A stretch of DNA of 64,000 nt, from assembly GCA_963932465.1 (NCBI GenBank), contig OZ010800.1, forward strand, positions 95,313,307-95,377,306, read 5' to 3'. Source of the stretch: Maratus speciosus (taxonomy: Eukaryota; Arthropoda; Arachnida; Araneae; Salticidae). Shown piece by piece: positions 34,912 to 46,499 of this stretch. Each line of letters opens with the position of its first letter. Position 1 is the first letter of the stretch. The notes under the pieces are model-generated. The model was not told the origin of the DNA. It made no database searches and was given only the letters and a program-made list of their open reading frames with translations. The position numbers and the translations under genes were made by a program.

Positions 34912-34912
<1 letters not shown>

Positions 34913-35667
34913 AGATATCGTGCGCGTTATGCCTAAAAATGGAGAAGAGTGACTTCAAAGTCTCTGAAATGCCACTTGCATATTCACAATACCTACTCGG
35001 TTCAGATTCGACGCAGTTATTTTTCAGTATATTTTTCTGGTATGAAATTCTGAATATTCTGATACGCTTATAAAACCGATCGCTATCTCATAAAAGCTGA
35101 TAAAAAATTAATCGGTCACGTGTCTAGCTTCCTATTAAAAACACATCTTTTCATTGAACATTATTTTGTCTTAGCAGTTGGTTTTGTAATTATCTCCAGG
35201 CAGTATTTAAATGTTGCGCGGCAGCACAATACTTATTTATTTCCAGTGTCACTTCTCATTGTTAATTTAACATAGAAAAGCCTATGGAGATCATAACTTT
35301 TTAACTTTTACTTCCCACCTTTTTGTCCCTGATGCCGCTCATTTTTTATTCTTTTCTAATTCTAATGAAATTATAAATTTAAAGTGTAAATATGTTTGTC
35401 TGACGTCAGGGTCAAAGCGAATGGTAAAATGCCTTTGCATTTGGGTGAATTATAACCAGAGAGAAACATGGGCCATTTTTTTTTTACATTATTCAAATAT
35501 TTTACTTAATGTTTCCAAATTTCGCTTTTTTTGATTGAGAATCAACGGACATTTTTCATAGAAAATATAACATTTTTTTCTTTATTGTTGCAAAAATTTC
35601 AAAAGCCATAATAATAATTTATTTATTTTCAGTTGAAATATTTCCACGTGAAATATGAAATTGAACT

Positions 35668-35723
35668 AGTTTTTTTTTTTTTTTGTTTTTTTTTTGTTTT
35701 TTTTTTTTTTGTTTTTTTTTTTA
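35668..35723 (+). repeat. T-rich tract with regularly spaced G
   Basis: Runs of about 9-16 T are separated by single G over about 55 bases, an imperfect (T)nG repeat produced by slippage and duplication. Further T runs follow at 36009-36025. Non-coding. Confidence 0.9.
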
Positions 35724-36364
35724 AGATTTAAAAAATTGGATATGACGTCATAGTGGAAATAAAAAGGATATTTTCAGAAAAAGTTTTTGCTTTGGTCAAG
35801 TTTATATTTTAGTAAAAGGTTTTAAATGGATAGCTATTTTTACGCAGGTAGCGAACTTAGTGAGGAATTACATAACTTAAATTTTAAAATGTATTTCTTT
35901 TCCGAGATGAGAACTATTTATACCCCAAGTTAAACTTAGGTAATAATTTTCTGATGTGTTTACATCACCCCTTGGAAGAGAATAATGTAACAAAATTTAA
36001 GAAAACTTTTTTTTTTTTTTTTTTTACTGTATCGCAGCATATTGTTAAATATTAGCAGTAAGAATTCAACACAATTTATTTTTGGAGTCGTATCGTTCCT
36101 GAGTGGGAAATAGAGTATCTAAATTTAAGTGAAGTTAATTTTTTATGTTTTGATTATAGATTTTTTACGTTCAGATTGGAAGTTTTTGTCCAAACTACAA
36201 CAAACCTGCATTACTACAGTGGTGAAATATTTTAAATAATACATTGGTAATCTGCATCACACATTGGGATGCAATACCGTATACATCAAAGCCTGATGAT
36301 GATACGCTCTATTAATTTTGAAATGAGTTCGTCTGAATGCAATAGTTATTTAAAAAATTGGCAT

Positions 36365-36979
36365 ATTAAACAAAAATATAAGTTGAAGAACAAATTAAAA
36401 TGTATATATATATATATATTTCCTACATTGTTTAAGCCCGAGAAGAGACAGATATTATGATATTTCATTCAATTAGTTCTACATTTAATGTCACATTTTT
36501 GTAACAAATTAGTTAAGCCAATTGAAGATTAAAAAATAAAAATAAAATTCATACAATATGATACTTAAAACACTCTAAAAAATTAGATTCCGTTCAAATG
36601 AAATCGAAATAAATCATAGGCTTTTTTTTAAGTTTTGTATTTTGCATGCATCTTATCATTTTATGTACAATTGTCACAAACATAATACAAAATCTGCAAT
36701 ACAAATATTTTCAATTAAAAATTGAAGAAGTCTAAGATTTATTTAGATTTCCTTTGAACGAAATCTAATTTTTTAGGGTGTTTTAAGTATCATATTGTAT
36801 GAATTTTATTTTTATTTTTTAATCTTCAATTGGCTTAACTAATCTATTTTTAAAAAATTAACATTAAATGTGGAACTAATTGAATGAAATATCTTAATAT
36901 CTGTCTCTTCTCGGGCTTAAACAATGTAGGAAATATATATTTTTTTAATTTGTTCTTCAACTTATGTTTTTGTTTAATT
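36365..36979. mobile_element. 615-bp palindromic fold-back element
   Basis: The left arm begins TTAAACAAAAATATAAGTTG and the right arm ends with its inverted form near 36979. Between, CATTGTTTAAGCCCGAGAAG at 36427 pairs exactly with the block at 36905-36927. The arms run to within about 40 bp of the centre (GTTTTGTATTTTGCA against ATACAAAATCTGCA). Arm identity is high by eye, so the structure is young or maintained. It is nested in the 4.4 kb TTAA element. No coding sequence. It may be a MITE of unknown superfamily. Confidence 0.85.
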
Positions 36980-39045
36980 ATGACATTGTTCGAATCCTAA
37001 TAATATTTATGAATGTGAAAGTGTGAAAATGTTTGGCTGAGCTACAGTCAACACGGATGATTAAACGCTTTTGTATTCATTATCCAGTATAACTATTTTT
37101 TTTCACTTTAGTTCATAAAATTTACATATTTATTTGTTTGTAATACATAAAATAAAAGCTATAAAAATAAAACTTTCTTTCAATCAAATATACTGTAATA
37201 CTGTAATATTCAATTGAGTGTGTAAAACTGCAACATTTCAAATACAAAAAAAAAAAAAAAATGTAAAAAAAATTATTTGACATTGAAGTACATAATATTT
37301 GCAGCAATTTTTATCTTGGTAAACATATTTTGAACATTGTTCGCTATTGCTGATACTTGAACTGAAATACCAATATTGTAAAATATTGAATTTACATTGA
37401 AAATATTCATAATGTCAGTGCTGCAGAAATATTGCTATACATTATATTTATCTCCAACAAAATCTCAATATTGCAAAAATATTTATTTTATGTTGGAAAT
37501 ACTATTAGTAAAATTACAAAATATTTTTACAATATTGCGAAAATATGTGCAAAATATAAATTGGCAAAAAATATTTTGTAATTTCACTATTAATATTTTC
37601 GACATAAAGTAAATATTTTTGCTATATTTTTGGTTTTTCTTGGAGATAATTACAATGTATAAATATTTCTTCCGTATCAAAGATTCATTTTTACCAGTAT
37701 AGGTATTTTAGTTCAATTATCCGTAAAAGCGATCAGTGTTGAAAATGAAACGTATTTTTGTTTTCAAAATATATACCAGAAATTGTAATAATAATTTTAG
37801 TCTCTAAAATTATCTGCCATTAAATATGGCAGATTTTTCTCGATTAATTTAAATGAAAATTGCTCTTTTAAAATTCTGGTAAATATTTTGAATTCAGAAT
37901 TCGGTTAAATTGGTAACTTTGTTAGCGACGAATGCAGATATTGCCACAATATAACTAACATAACTGATACTGGTTTTCAGTGTAATTGTGTTTGCGGATT
38001 TTTATAATCGCTATTTCCAAATGGTCGTAGTCCAAATTATCGTAGACTTATTTAAACTCTGATGTATAAGGCGAATAAATGAAATAGTTGTTATAAAAAT
38101 TTAGAAACACAACCACTTTTGAGTTTTCGCATAAAGTATTTTTTTTGTAAGTTTAACATTGCTGTACCTATTATTACTGAATGCTAAAATCAATTTTCAC
38201 ATTTTCCCCTTTTGAAATAATACAATAGTATCATAAATGCGATAGAATAATTTCATTGTTATAATTTATTGAAAGTAGGTTTCATTTTTATGACTTTTAT
38301 TTTTTTATTACACACTATTAAAATATGTAAAATTACGATCTTAGAAAAAATTTTGCCCCTTGGGAAAAAAAATGAATAAAATGGACAAAAAATACAAAAA
38401 AAATTAATTATCCGTTTTGACGCTGATTTTAGCCAAACATTTTCACACTTTCACATTTATAATTTTACTAGGATTAGATACTATCATTACTACATGGCAA
38501 TAATATTAAAACTAATTATTTCAGAATATTCTAAAATTCATACCAGAAAAATATCCAGAGTAACTCCAGTGTCAATCTAAACCGAGTAGGTATTGTGAGT
38601 ATGCATTCCGCTTCAGCTATTGAGCGGACATAATTCTAAAAGCCATAACTTCTATTTTAATGGAAATTTCAAGGAAACCATTATATCAAAATGTTCAAAA
38701 AAGATAGGAGTTTAACATCTAAAAAAATTAAATTTGGAAAATTTTAATGCTTTAAGAGTCCTGACACCCCTTAACACTCACCAACAGTATTTATGAATTC
38801 GTTTGATTGTCCGTGTGTCCATGCTCGTTTAAATGTACTCGTATTTCCACATTTGATATACGTTATTGGGATTCAGCATGTCGTGTTCGGTATTGAAACT
38901 GTAGTGTGTAGCATTCTTAGTTCCTTTACAGTGGCACTCAAAATTATTCCTTTACATTATGGTCTATGGGGGAAAAATTCTTTGCGGTGTAATTTAACAG
39001 TGTTACAATATTTGAAACATAAGGAAATTTATACATGTTTTTTAA

Positions 39046-39798
39046 GGAGTCTCAGGACTCTTAAAGCTTTAAATTTTTCGAAATTTTAATTTTTTTAGAT
39101 ATTAAATTGCTATCTTTTCTGAACATTTTGGTAGAAATGTTTCCTTGAAATTCCTATTAGAACAGAAGTTATGGCTTTTAGAATTATACACGATCAATAG
39201 CTGAAGTGGCGTTTCAGAAACTTTGAAGTCAATTTTCTCCAAATGACGTTTTTGGCCATAACGCGCACGATATCTCAAAAACTTCTGAATTTTTTTTCAT
39301 GAAATTTTCAAAACATATGTTTCATGTTAGTCTGTATAAACTGAACCTAAAATTTCCTTCTTATTGTTCAGAAATATATTCTTTATAGGTGATTAAACTG
39401 TTGAAAATTTCTAAATTTTGCATTAACTAAATACAACTTTGTATTAAAAATAGAAAATGGCTTTAAATACAAATTTATTTAGGTTCAGAGTAATTATTAC
39501 ATTGTGAATCATAAGTAGGACCCAAAATTTTCCTTCTAGTTGCAAAATTTATTTTGTAATCGTGCGCATAATCTTTTATGCCGATTTTCCGCTCGTCAAA
39601 TGTCTGACATTTTGGAGCCCACTGTAAATTCTAATTCTGCATCTTGCAATTTTTTAAATACATGAAATGAAAGAACATACTTATATCTTCCATCCCAATA
39701 TAAAATTTTGTCTTAAAATCAATTACATTTTAAGATATTATATGTAGAAAATGGTCTTTTTTTTTCGATTTTTCCAATTTTAAGAGTCCTGAGACCCC
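39046..39798. mobile_element. Short TTAA-flanked element, 753 bp, internally deleted relative
   Basis: TTAA at 39042-39045 and 39799-39802 flank ends GGAGTCTCAGGACTCTTAAA (left) and, inverted, GGGGTCTCAGGACTCTTAAA (right), 19 of 20 matching. Its right 600 bp are the inverted counterpart of the left end of the 4.4 kb element (34374-35000). Its left 150 bp match that element's right end. It therefore looks like an internal-deletion derivative in opposite orientation. It interrupts a tandem array whose monomers continue on both sides, which confirms insertion. Non-coding. Confidence 0.8.
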
Positions 39799-40341
39799 TT
39801 AAGTGTTCTAGAACTGGTTAACTATAAAACATGCTACGTGTAGCACATACAGTGCATGTAGGGAGGAACTCAAAGTATTCCGTTATATTATGGTCTGAGG
39901 AGAAAAATCTTTTGCGGCGTATTTCAAAGGTGTTACTCTTATACAAATGTAATGAAATTGGTATAAATGCTCGAGGTGTAATGACACATGCTTTCTGTAG
40001 AACGTGGGGAGAAAAACATTTAACGTTCCTTTACAGGGTCACACAAAATTGTTCGGTTATACTATAATGGTCTAAGAGGGAAGAGCTATTTTCAGCGTAT
40101 TTCAATTTTGTTGCAATATTTCAAACATGAGGAAATTTATACACACTACTGTGTTTCACTATAAGATCTTGCAAACGAATATGATGTACATTTCATATAT
40201 CTTTCATTTAGAGGGGCACATAAAAGATTTCAGATACAATACCTATATCCGAAGTGTTATCTATTAGCGATTATTGCTCAAAGTGAGTATTCAATTGTGA
40301 TACGCCATTTTAAGTTTATCTCAAATTTTGTATACAAAGTG

Positions 40342-40370
40342 GCTGGTCGACATAAATTATGTCGACCAGC
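40342..40370. repeat. Perfect 29-bp palindrome
   Basis: The arm GCTGGTCGACATAA and its exact complement surround one central A. The palindrome is GC-rich for the area and sits between two monomers of the tandem array, just before a TACAGGGCTACAC phrase. It could be a protein-binding site, a replication scar or the remains of an element end. Confidence 0.9.
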
Positions 40371-40800
40371 TACAGGGCTACACAAAAGAATTCGTAAGCA
40401 TCACTCAGCATGAGCGTGTATTGATTAACGATGTGTTTTATTTAATGAGAGTTATGCATTTGTGAGCTCCACTATATTTTGTATACTAAGAGATGTTAGT
40501 AGCATAAAAATAAAATCATATACAGGGCTATACAAAGAACTAAATACATGGCTGCCTATGAACAGTAATTACTGGAAGTGTGATTCAGCTGTTTTAAGCG
40601 GATTATTGCCTCCATTAAATTGCGAGTTAATGAGTGACGTGTATAAAAATCTATATTTAATATACAGCTCTGTACAAATGGATTCAAATAGACGTTTCCA
40701 TCTATTAGTAGAAATTACAGAAGATGAATTTTCAACTGTGCTACGCGTTTTCTTACTAAACTAATAATAATAATAATAGCATAATGATTTTTAGACTATA

Positions 40801-41240
40801 GACAGAGGTCTACCTATGAGTGTTATATTCTGGACAGAATTTCGAGATCTGCGAAATTCTGTAAATCTTCTTCAAACAGTGGCGGGAGGTGGTGTTTTAT
40901 TTCTTTATTTATTACATAAGTTATTTGTCAAAATATATATATATATGTTATATTAAAATTTTACTTTTTACTATTCATTTAAATTATTCTAAATTGCTGG
41001 CTTATTCATTATTTCCTTTTTTTTTTAATACGCTCTATTATTTATTTCTAGCTAAATTCCTCAATTTTTAAAACGCGTATCTTAATAATAGATTTATTCC
41101 AAAACGTAATCGAAACTTTTAATCCCTTCATTAATTTTTATCGTCTACCAAACTGTAAAGTTCTGAACGCAGTTACTTATTTTTCTAATATTTATCAAAG
41201 CCATTTTTACTTTTTTATTCTATTTCATCTCATTTTCCCG
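40801..41240. other. AT-rich intergenic
   Basis: No gene is seen. There is a short ATATAT tract near 40935-40948 and T-rich sequence near 41010-41030. Confidence 0.5.
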
Positions 41241-41660
41241 CCCACGAGGCACCAGGCTTTTCACATCGAAATCATTCCATTAGCGGCGCTGGGATTCTTT
41301 CCTGTGACGTTTCTTGATCGCTCTCCAATGGTTGAGTGTCGGATCCCAGTTTCACTTCGAGGCTCGTTCGTGATTTTCGTTGGTTTAGCTTGAAGTTTTC
41401 ATTTCAATCGGAATTCTTGCGCGCATTCTCATAAATAGCGAGAGCATGAGCTCAGAACGAGAGATTTTTGTGCTGTGATTGTTTACATAACCTGTTACTC
41501 GGTGTCCTTAGCCATGTAGAATATTCATTTCGCAAATTAACATCTATTTAGCATGAGTAACTAGTTTATGCTCGAGTGGAATGCTCTGATTTCTCATCTG
41601 CGGGAATTGTTTAGTGTTGGTGTGTTCTGATGGAATAAACAGTTGTTCTATGACTACGTT
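41240..41660 (+). promoter_or_regulatory. GC-richer promoter-like stretch or solo LTR
   Basis: This stretch has clearly higher GC and CpG content than its neighbours. ATAAATAG at 41431 could serve as a TATA box, with CTCAGAACG (initiator-like TCAGA) at 41452, though the spacing is shorter than usual. AATAAA follows at 41634. TATA-like box, initiator and poly-A signal within about 200 bp is the layout of an LTR. A host promoter with 5' untranslated region is the alternative. No TG...CA ends, target duplication or second copy was found, so neither is proven. Confidence 0.3.
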
Positions 41661-41963
41661 TCCATGTGTTTAATTGGGAAAGCCCCATGTTTCATCATAC
41701 GCCTTTTTTCACCACTCACACTGCCTTGTTTTCATAATGAAACAATAAGTGTTTGATTGGACTATACCAATATTATCATCGCTCTACAGCTGCTATATTT
41801 TCATAGAGTTGATGCTATATTTTCATAGAGCAATGCTTGTGCTAAGTGGTAGGATTGCTTACAACATCACCAACGGCTGATTAAAATGTGGTATGACTCC
41901 AGTAATACGTAATAAGCACGATGTGATATTTCAACTACACCCATTAAATTGTTTCGTAACATA

Positions 41964-42330
41964 TATAATATATATATATATATATAAATCCCCCTCCTCC
42001 TTTGGCGGAAGGAGGGGGGCGGGCTTTTTCAATTCAAAATATTTCTATATTTCTATTGTAAGAATATTATATTTGTACATTTCCTAATTCTACAAAATAC
42101 TAAGAAAAATATTTAAAATAAAAGATTTGAGCGGGGTTATATATATTGCACAAAATCCCTATAAATTCAAATTTAATTAATCCTTCTAAATTCTTCAATC
42201 CTAGTAAAATTCTTCTAAAATTCATTAAATGATTATGTAACTATTCTAATGTAGTTTAAACAATTCACGAAAAATGCTTTAGAAGATAAAATTTTCATGA
42301 ATTCATAATTCAGTAGAAAAAGGGTTAATG
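41964..42330 (+). repeat. Inverted repeat pair, left member
   Basis: After a TA microsatellite (41964-41986) and a small hairpin of CCTCC/GGAGG type comes GGGGGGCGGGCTTTTTCAA. Then follow TTCTATTGTAAGAATATTAT, a TTCTACAAAATACTAAG phrase and AAAGGGTTAATG at the end near 42327. The same series occurs inverted at 51960-52285. The TTAACCCTTT end (in the inverted copy) resembles a piggyBac-type end, but no matching inverted repeat is seen at the other end. Non-coding. Confidence 0.7.
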
Positions 42331-42469
42331 GAGACAGTGGATCAACGAAATCCTGTTAATCTTCTTATGCAAAAATTATAATATGTATATAATAATTCTA
42401 TTTTCATCTTATTAATTTCCGAAAACATACTTTTGTTTCCTCTTCCCTTTTAATTTAATTATAAATAAT

Positions 42470-42960
42470 TTAATTATAAAATATAACAAATAATTCAATA
42501 AAAATCTAAAGTGCTTTTTAATTTTTCTTCTAAATGTAATTCATTCATTGCTTCCGGCGTCATTAGAGAATAGTGAGAAAAATGAAAATCTCCCTTAATT
42601 CCTGTTGAAAATTTTCATTTCCTGTTAAATTGTTTTTTGCATAATTGTTTTTTCCCTTAATTCACTTACATTTTTGAGAGGATAAACGTATTATTTCGGA
42701 ATTTTAAATTTCGTAAAGTCCTCCAGAAGCAAATATGTGTTTTAGTTTTCTTTCTGTATGTCATATAAGAAGAAATATAAAATACAAATCTCTTGAAACA
42801 TTTTTTTGAAGAGAGTAGTATACTCAGTTCAGGTATCTTGAACGTTGTTAATAGAAAGGAATAAATTATGGTTATATTTAATCTTATGACACTTATATTT
42901 TCGATTTTTTTTCCTTGCATACATATACCGACAAGAAATAAAGTTTTAAATAGTAGGTTT
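42470..42960 (+). repeat. Dispersed family D copy
   Basis: TAATTATAAAATATAACAAA is followed by AATAAAAATCTAAAG, TGCTTCCGGCGTCA, TGTTGAAAATTTTCATTTCC and a GAATTTTAAATTTCGT phrase. It is collinear with 51045-51480 in the same orientation and more distantly with copies near 33.0, 59.9 and 63.2 kb. Non-coding. Confidence 0.65.
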
Positions 42961-43045
42961 ATTTTTTAGATATTTATACATGTCATTTTGAAATATTATA
43001 TAAATAATTCTCCAGGGAGATTTTCGAATTTGCAACAACTAATCT

Positions 43046-43455
43046 ATACTTATAAAAGAAAGTTTTGCTCTTCTGTCGGTATGTGTGTATCTGTCTGCGT
43101 TAGTTAGGAAAATCTACCACACGTAGAAATCTGAAAGTTTATATGGGGATTGTCCAAGGCAGGTTCCAATGCAACTAAGGTTGTTTTAATTTCTTGATAA
43201 TTAAGCTGATATAATAATTAAAAACTCATAAAAAGAGGTATTTTTTTAATAGGGGACTGTGTGCACACTCATTGCTAGAACGTGCAATACGCACGAAAGG
43301 AAGGAAAAATCGAAAACCCATTTTTTTGTCGTTTTTTTCACCTTTGGTCAAACTATTACAGACACAAAAAAACCCGAAAGCTTTATTCCTAACCCGGCAG
43401 TAGTCGCGTGTCAATCGTTTTGCCGCCAACATAAATTATCTTTTCCTAACTTATC
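43046..43455 (+). mobile_element. Fragment of rolling-circle-like element
   Basis: It starts TCTATACTTATAAAAGAAAG, then TCTGTCGGTATGTGTGTATC and TGTCTGCGTTAG, matching the order (boundary, TCTG tract) of the minisatellite elements at 381 and 4919. It runs directly into the start of the large unit at 43457. Overlapping open frames on both strands around 43230-43490 show no domain and are not called genes. Confidence 0.4.
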
Positions 43456-43456
43456 T

Positions 43457-46400
43457 ATACTCCTCTATACTCCTATTATAAAGAGGTAAAAATAGTTTAT
43501 TTGTAGGAGGTAAGCTCTGGAACGACTGAACCGATTCCAAAAGTAATGGTATCAAAATGATGGTGTTAGTCCAACTTAGAACATAGGCTATATCTTATGT
43601 CCGTGTCACTGGCCAAAATGGGGTGCAGGAGCAAAAAACGTTCTAAAAATGCAAGTTTTGTGTTACTGGACCGCCTAGAAACATGAAATTTGGAATATTA
43701 GTTAGTTATAAGATACAAATTATGTCTAAAAACAGTTCTTAAACAATTCGAAATTAAAAAGGGGTGAAAATGCACTAAAAGCGTTCTAAGAAACGTTATA
43801 AAAATGGTAGTTTCAACATAACTTCAGGAATTACCAAACCGATTTTAAAAATATTGGTGTCAAAATGATGGTGACAACGCTTGCTCCAAAATAGGCTATA
43901 TTTTATGTCGGTGCCACTACTACAAAGGGAGTGCAGGAGCAAAAAAGTTCTAAAAATGCGATTTATGTGTTACTGAAGGACCTAGAAATATGAAATTTGA
44001 AATATTAGCTACTTATTAGATATAAAGGATTTCTAAGAACAGTTCTTAAACAATTCGAAATTTAAAAGGGGTGAAAATGCGTGAAAAGTGTTCTAAAAAA
44101 CGTTCTACAAGATGGTTTCACACAATCTCAGGAAATACCAAACCGATTTAAAAAATATTGGTGTCAAAATGATGGTGACAACGCTTGCTCCAAAATAGGC
44201 TATATTTTATGTCGGTGCCACTACTACAAAGGGAGTGCAGGAGCAAAAAAGTTCTAAAAATGCGATTTATGTGTTACTGAAGGACCTAGAAATATGAAAT
44301 TTGAAATATTAGCTACTTATTAGATATAAAGGATTTCTAAGAACAGTTCTTAAACAATTCGAAATTTAAAAGGGGTGAAAATGCGTGAAAAGTGTTCTAA
44401 AAAACGTTCTACAAGATGGTTTCACACAATCTCAGGAAATACCAAACCGATTTAAAAAATAAAGATGTCAAAATCATGGTGACAACCCTTGCTCCAACAT
44501 AGGCTATGTTTTATGTCGGTGCCACTACCCAAAGGGGATGCAGGAGAAAAACGTTCTAAACTGCGGTTTTTGCGTTACGGAAGGGGCTAGAATCGTGAAA
44601 ATTGGAATGGTAGTTAGTTATAAGATATCAATGATCTCTAAGGACATTTCCTAAAAAAATCGAAATTTAAAAGGGGGCCAAAATGCGCAAAAAGCGTTGT
44701 AAAAAACTTTCAAAATTGCCATTTCTATGCAATCTCAGGAAGTACTGAACCGATTTCAAATATAATGGTGTAAAAATGATAGTGACAGATCTTCCTCCAA
44801 GATGAGCTATATTTTATATCTGTTTCCACTACCCCAAAGGAGATGCAGGAGCAAAATGCCCGAAAACTGTTCTAAAAACGTTCTAAATGCCAATTTGTCA
44901 GCAATATCTCAGGAAGAATCAAACTGATTTCAAAAGTAATGGTAGGAAATAGGGTTTGATGCTGACAGCCTCTGCTCGAACATAGACGCTATTTTATGTC
45001 GGTATCACTATCACATAGACGTTGCAGGAGCAAAAAAGCGTTCAAAATTTCGATTTTTGTGATCGGTAGGGGCTAGCAACTTAACATTAGGCAAGATATA
45101 TATTTATTAAATATAAATGATCTTTAAGAACAGTTTCGAAAAAATTAGAAATTCAAAAAGGGGTGAAAATGCGCGAAAAGCGTTCTAAAAAAGTTCTAAA
45201 TTGCAATTTCAACTCAATCTCAGAAATACCAAAGCTATTTAAAAAGTAATGGTTGCAAATCAATGGTGACAGTCCCTGCTATAACATAGGTTATATTTTA
45301 CGTTGTTGTCACTACCATCTGAGGGTTGCAAAAGCAAAACATGTTCTAATTTGCGTTTTTTGAACAACTGAATGGTCTAACAGTTTGAAGTATGGCAGGG
45401 TGTTTACTTACAAGATGCAACTGCTCTTTAAGAGCAGTCGAAAGAAAATTCTAAATTTAAAATGATGAAGTGAGCGAAAAGCGCTATAAATTACAATTTT
45501 TATGCAATCTTATCAAATACCAGACCGATTAATAAATAATGCTGACAAATTGTTGGTGATAGAATCTGCTCAAACATAAGCTATATTTTATGTCTGTGCC
45601 ACTACCGCCAGAAGGTTGCGGGAGCTAAAAACTTCCTAAATTGCGATTTCTGTGATACTGAAGAGGTTAGAAACTTTAAATATAACCATGGCAGCTACTT
45701 ATAAAATATAAATGTCCTCGAAGGACTGCCGAAAATAAATTTGAAATAAAAAGGGGTGAAGCGAAGGAGAGGTGCGAAATGCATTCTAAAAAAGTCCTAA
45801 ATTACAATTTCTATACAAATTCAGGTATTATAAACCGATTATAAAAGTAATAGTTGCGAATCAATGGTAACAGTCTCTCATCCGACACAGGCTACATTTC
45901 ATGCCGATATGATTCTACCACCTGGGGTTCACAGGAACAACAAACGTTCTAAAAAAGGCATTAAAAAGCTTTCTAAATTACTTTCTGTGGAATATTAAGA
46001 AAAAACAAACCGATTTCAAAATTAATGTTGCAAATTAATAGTGACAGTTCCTATTTCAACAAATCTCTTTATGTTGAGAGAGGTGGTAGGACTTGGAATT
46101 TGACATGATAGTTAATTTTAAGATGTAAGAAGATGGTTTCTAAAAAACACAAAACTTCAAATGAATACTGAAATAAGCGTATTAATTGAGCATAAAAGTT
46201 TCAAAATATTTTCTAAATTATCATCTATTTAGATTTATTTCGTTTTATTAATTTAAGTCTCATTTATGCCTAATGCAGTGTAATAATGATGTTTAATCAA
46301 ACTGTGTTTTAAATAGTAATTTTTGAATTATTCCTAAAAGTAATAAGTACCTTTTAATAAAAAAAAACCTTTAATAAAATAAAATATTACCTTTTAATAA

Positions 46401-46499
46401 AAAACAAATTCAGTTAGTAACTTTTAATAAAAATTAGACATATAAATATCACTTGGCATATTTCAAATATTACGCGAGCAAAGCCGTGGAGTTTGCTAG
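43457..46499 (+). mobile_element. Helitron/Helentron-like unit 1 with ~300-bp minisatellite
   Basis: The start TCTATACTCCTATTATAAAG follows a 10-bp duplicate of itself and an A. The end is ACGCGAGCAAAGCCGTGG, then a TTTGCTAGT close. AGCAAA and TTTGCT form a 6-bp hairpin with a 9-base loop, and CTAG plus T is a Helitron-type 3' end. Between lie about nine degenerate monomers of roughly 300 bp with the phrases GGGGTGAAAATGCG, GCGTTCTAAAAAACGTTCTA, CGCAATCTCAGGAA, CAAACCGATTT, GGTGACA.CNCTTGCT and TTTATGTCGGTGCCACTAC. Two neighbouring monomers near 43853-44460 are virtually identical. No Rep/helicase is encoded, so it is at best non-autonomous. Confidence 0.6.

Larger units (their letters stand above)
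34374..38770. mobile_element. TTAA-flanked fold-back element, 4.4 kb
   Basis: TTAA at 34370-34373 and 38771-38774 flank ends AGGGTCTCAGGAGTCTTAAA (left) and, inverted, GGGGTGTCAGGACTCTTAAA (right). Inverted similarity continues further in: GCATATTCACAATACCTACT at about 34978 pairs with the block at 38582-38606, and a phrase near 37010-37050 (GTGAAAGTGTGAAAATGTTT) pairs with 38430-38460. The element is thus a long imperfect palindrome interrupted by later insertions, including the fold-back at 36365-36979. TTAA duplication suggests piggyBac-type mobility, though ends starting GGGG rather than CCC are not typical. No transposase is recognised. Confidence 0.7.
38780..40800 (+). repeat. Diverged tandem array, about 145-180 bp monomers
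   Basis: A phrase close to TACAGGGCYACACAAAA recurs near 38932, 40032, 40212, 40373, 40521 and 40665. A second phrase, ATGGTCTRWGRGGGAAAA with a downstream TTTCAAACATRAGGAAATTT, recurs near 38960, 39890 and 40068. Spacing within the uninterrupted part is 182, 161, 148 and 144 bp. The array is split at 39046-39798 by the short TTAA element. Open frames at 38793-39089, 39831-40067 and 40462-40764 are translations of these monomers and are not called genes. Confidence 0.65.

Noticed and set aside
38793..40764. Frames of 78-100 codons
   Set aside because: They fall on diverged tandem-repeat monomers, and the frame is not kept from one monomer to the next.
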